The position numbers and the translations under genes were made by a program. A model generated the notes under the pieces. It saw only the letters and a list, made by a program, of their open reading frames with translations. It ran no database searches and was not told where the DNA came from. A stretch of DNA of 64,000 bases from Candidatus Altimarinota bacterium (lineage in GTDB: Bacteria; Patescibacteriota; Gracilibacteria; BD1-5; UBA6164). The DNA is taken from contig JAAXWG010000001.1 of the NCBI GenBank assembly GCA_013350285.1, positions 124,001-188,000 on the forward strand, given 5' to 3'. Positions 63,065 to 64,000 of this stretch are shown in pieces; position 1 is the stretch's first letter; each line of letters begins with the position of its first letter.

Positions 63065-64000
63065 TTATTTTTTTATCACTATTTTATAATTTTTCTTCCC
63101 TTTTCTCAAGACCAAAAATTTTCCATTTACAAAATCAGCGGAAAAGTCATATTTTGCATCTTCTATCTTTTTTTCATTGATAAACATTCCGCCCGATTGA
63201 AAAGTTTTTCTTGCCGTAGAATTACTTTGCTCAAGCCCAGAAGAAACAAAAAGCTCAAAAAGATTTTGCTCTTTGTATTCAACTCATCAAATCTCATTAT
63301 ATGTTTCAAAAATAGCTTCATCATCAGAGTTAGAAAGTAATTCTATTACACTTTGAGGAACATTTTTTTCTATTTGAGATAAATTGAAGTCTTTAAAAGA
63401 CTTTGAATATTTTTGAACAAAAGAATTTCACCATCAAAATATAACACTTGATAAATGAAATGAAAATATTGCTGATTTTTCTCAATGAATTATCTCAACT
63501 ACCTTATATGCCAACATATTTTGCCCATACCTGTCTTCTGGACAAGCTTTATGTGTCTTTATAATGTTTTCTATTTTTTCTAAATCAAGTAATGTCAAGA
63601 TTTTGAGAAATTTTTCTACATCTTCATCGGCAGTATTGAGAAAATATTGATAGATCTTGTAAGCGGAAGTTTTATTTTTATCAAGAAAAAGAGCATTTCC
63701 TTCTGATTTTCCAAATTTTTTTCCACTTGCATCAAGCATCAATGGCCAAGTAAAAGCATATACTTCTGCTTCTGTTTTTTTACGAACCAGCTCAATTCAG
63801 GTAACAAGATTTCCCCATTGGTCTTGTCCGCCGATTTCTACTTGCACATTATTTTCGCTAAAAAGTTTATAAAAATCATAGCCCTGTAAAAGCATATATG
63901 AAAATTCTGTATAGGAAATAGATTTACTCGGATCTTCAATCCTCTTTTTTACCGTATCTTTTGCCATCATCTGATTGACTGTATGGTATTTTCCGACTTC
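63065..64000 (-). CDS. tyrS: Tyrosyl-tRNA synthetase (5' part beyond window)
   Basis: 311 C-terminal residues of TyrRS, cut by the right edge. [20 protein letters not shown] is the tyrosine-binding GGxDQxxN block, [20 protein letters not shown] is the KMSKS-loop equivalent (KFGKS) contacting ATP, and the end [20 protein letters not shown] is an S4 RNA-binding domain. The enzyme charges tRNA-Tyr. It is transcribed ahead of the FemAB-like gene on the minus strand. Confidence 0.93.

Overview
The window is AT-rich bacterial DNA. Its genes only read through if UGA is translated as glycine (genetic code 25). UGA falls at invariant glycines: in the P-loop of the ATP synthase beta subunit, in the nucleotide-binding loop of the alpha subunit, in RNase HII, in thymidylate kinase and throughout the sigma-70 factor. 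That code is known from Absconditabacteria (SR1) and Gracilibacteria (BD1-5) of the Patescibacteria/CPR. The sequence alone does not separate the two. Under the standard code almost every gene here looks broken into fragments. No rRNA, tRNA or CRISPR array was seen.

Layout. (1) 1-15.2 kb: a secreted beta-propeller protein (cut by the left edge), an M3 oligopeptidase, an isochorismatase-like hydrolase, and three tandem paralogues of a Cys-rich zinc-ribbon family whose coding sequences carry in-frame GC-rich palindromic inserts. A TrmB-like regulator lies among them. Next come an RNase HII-QueH fusion, YraN, thymidylate kinase and small unknown genes. (2) 15.3-18.8 kb: DnaG primase, sigma-70 and a TfoX_N protein. 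(3) 18.8-22.8 kb: a large secreted surface protein with a PilX-like C-terminus, divergent from a membrane prepilin peptidase. (4) 22.8-43.9 kb, all on the minus strand and tightly packed: a run of 21 genes that is the main discovery candidate. It holds a His-Xaa-Ser (Hxs)-like RiPP module: two HxsD-like proteins, an HxsB-like radical SAM maturase and a His/Gly/Ser-rich precursor ending in seven Ser-His-Gly repeats. These are followed by a membrane-anchored unknown protein, fourteen further radical SAM enzymes of three types, and a PEP-synthase-like enzyme split into two genes. (5) 43.9-53.1 kb, minus strand: inorganic pyrophosphatase, alanine racemase and an F-type ATP synthase locus (B-E-F-H-A-G, then a small membrane protein and RNase HI, then D-C). 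Subunit c is a tandem duplication. (6) 53.3-60.5 kb: the aspartate/diaminopimelate branch (lysC, asd, an aminotransferase, dapB, dapA), interrupted by a minus-strand pair made of a REP-associated (RAYT-type) transposase and a putative nuclease. (7) 60.6-64 kb: a cyclic-nucleotide-binding protein, a lipoprotein-like gene, a FemAB/GNAT-like protein, and tyrS cut by the right edge.

How the parts fit. The DAP pathway and alanine racemase imply that the cell makes its own peptidoglycan precursors, and the F-type ATPase implies an ion gradient across the membrane. In the Hxs-like module, the HxsB-like enzyme and its HxsD-like partners probably modify the precursor. Why fourteen further radical SAM enzymes and a split phosphotransferase follow in the same run is unknown. 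Many genes have no Shine-Dalgarno sequence; instead an A/T-rich leader ending in AATT directly precedes the ATG.
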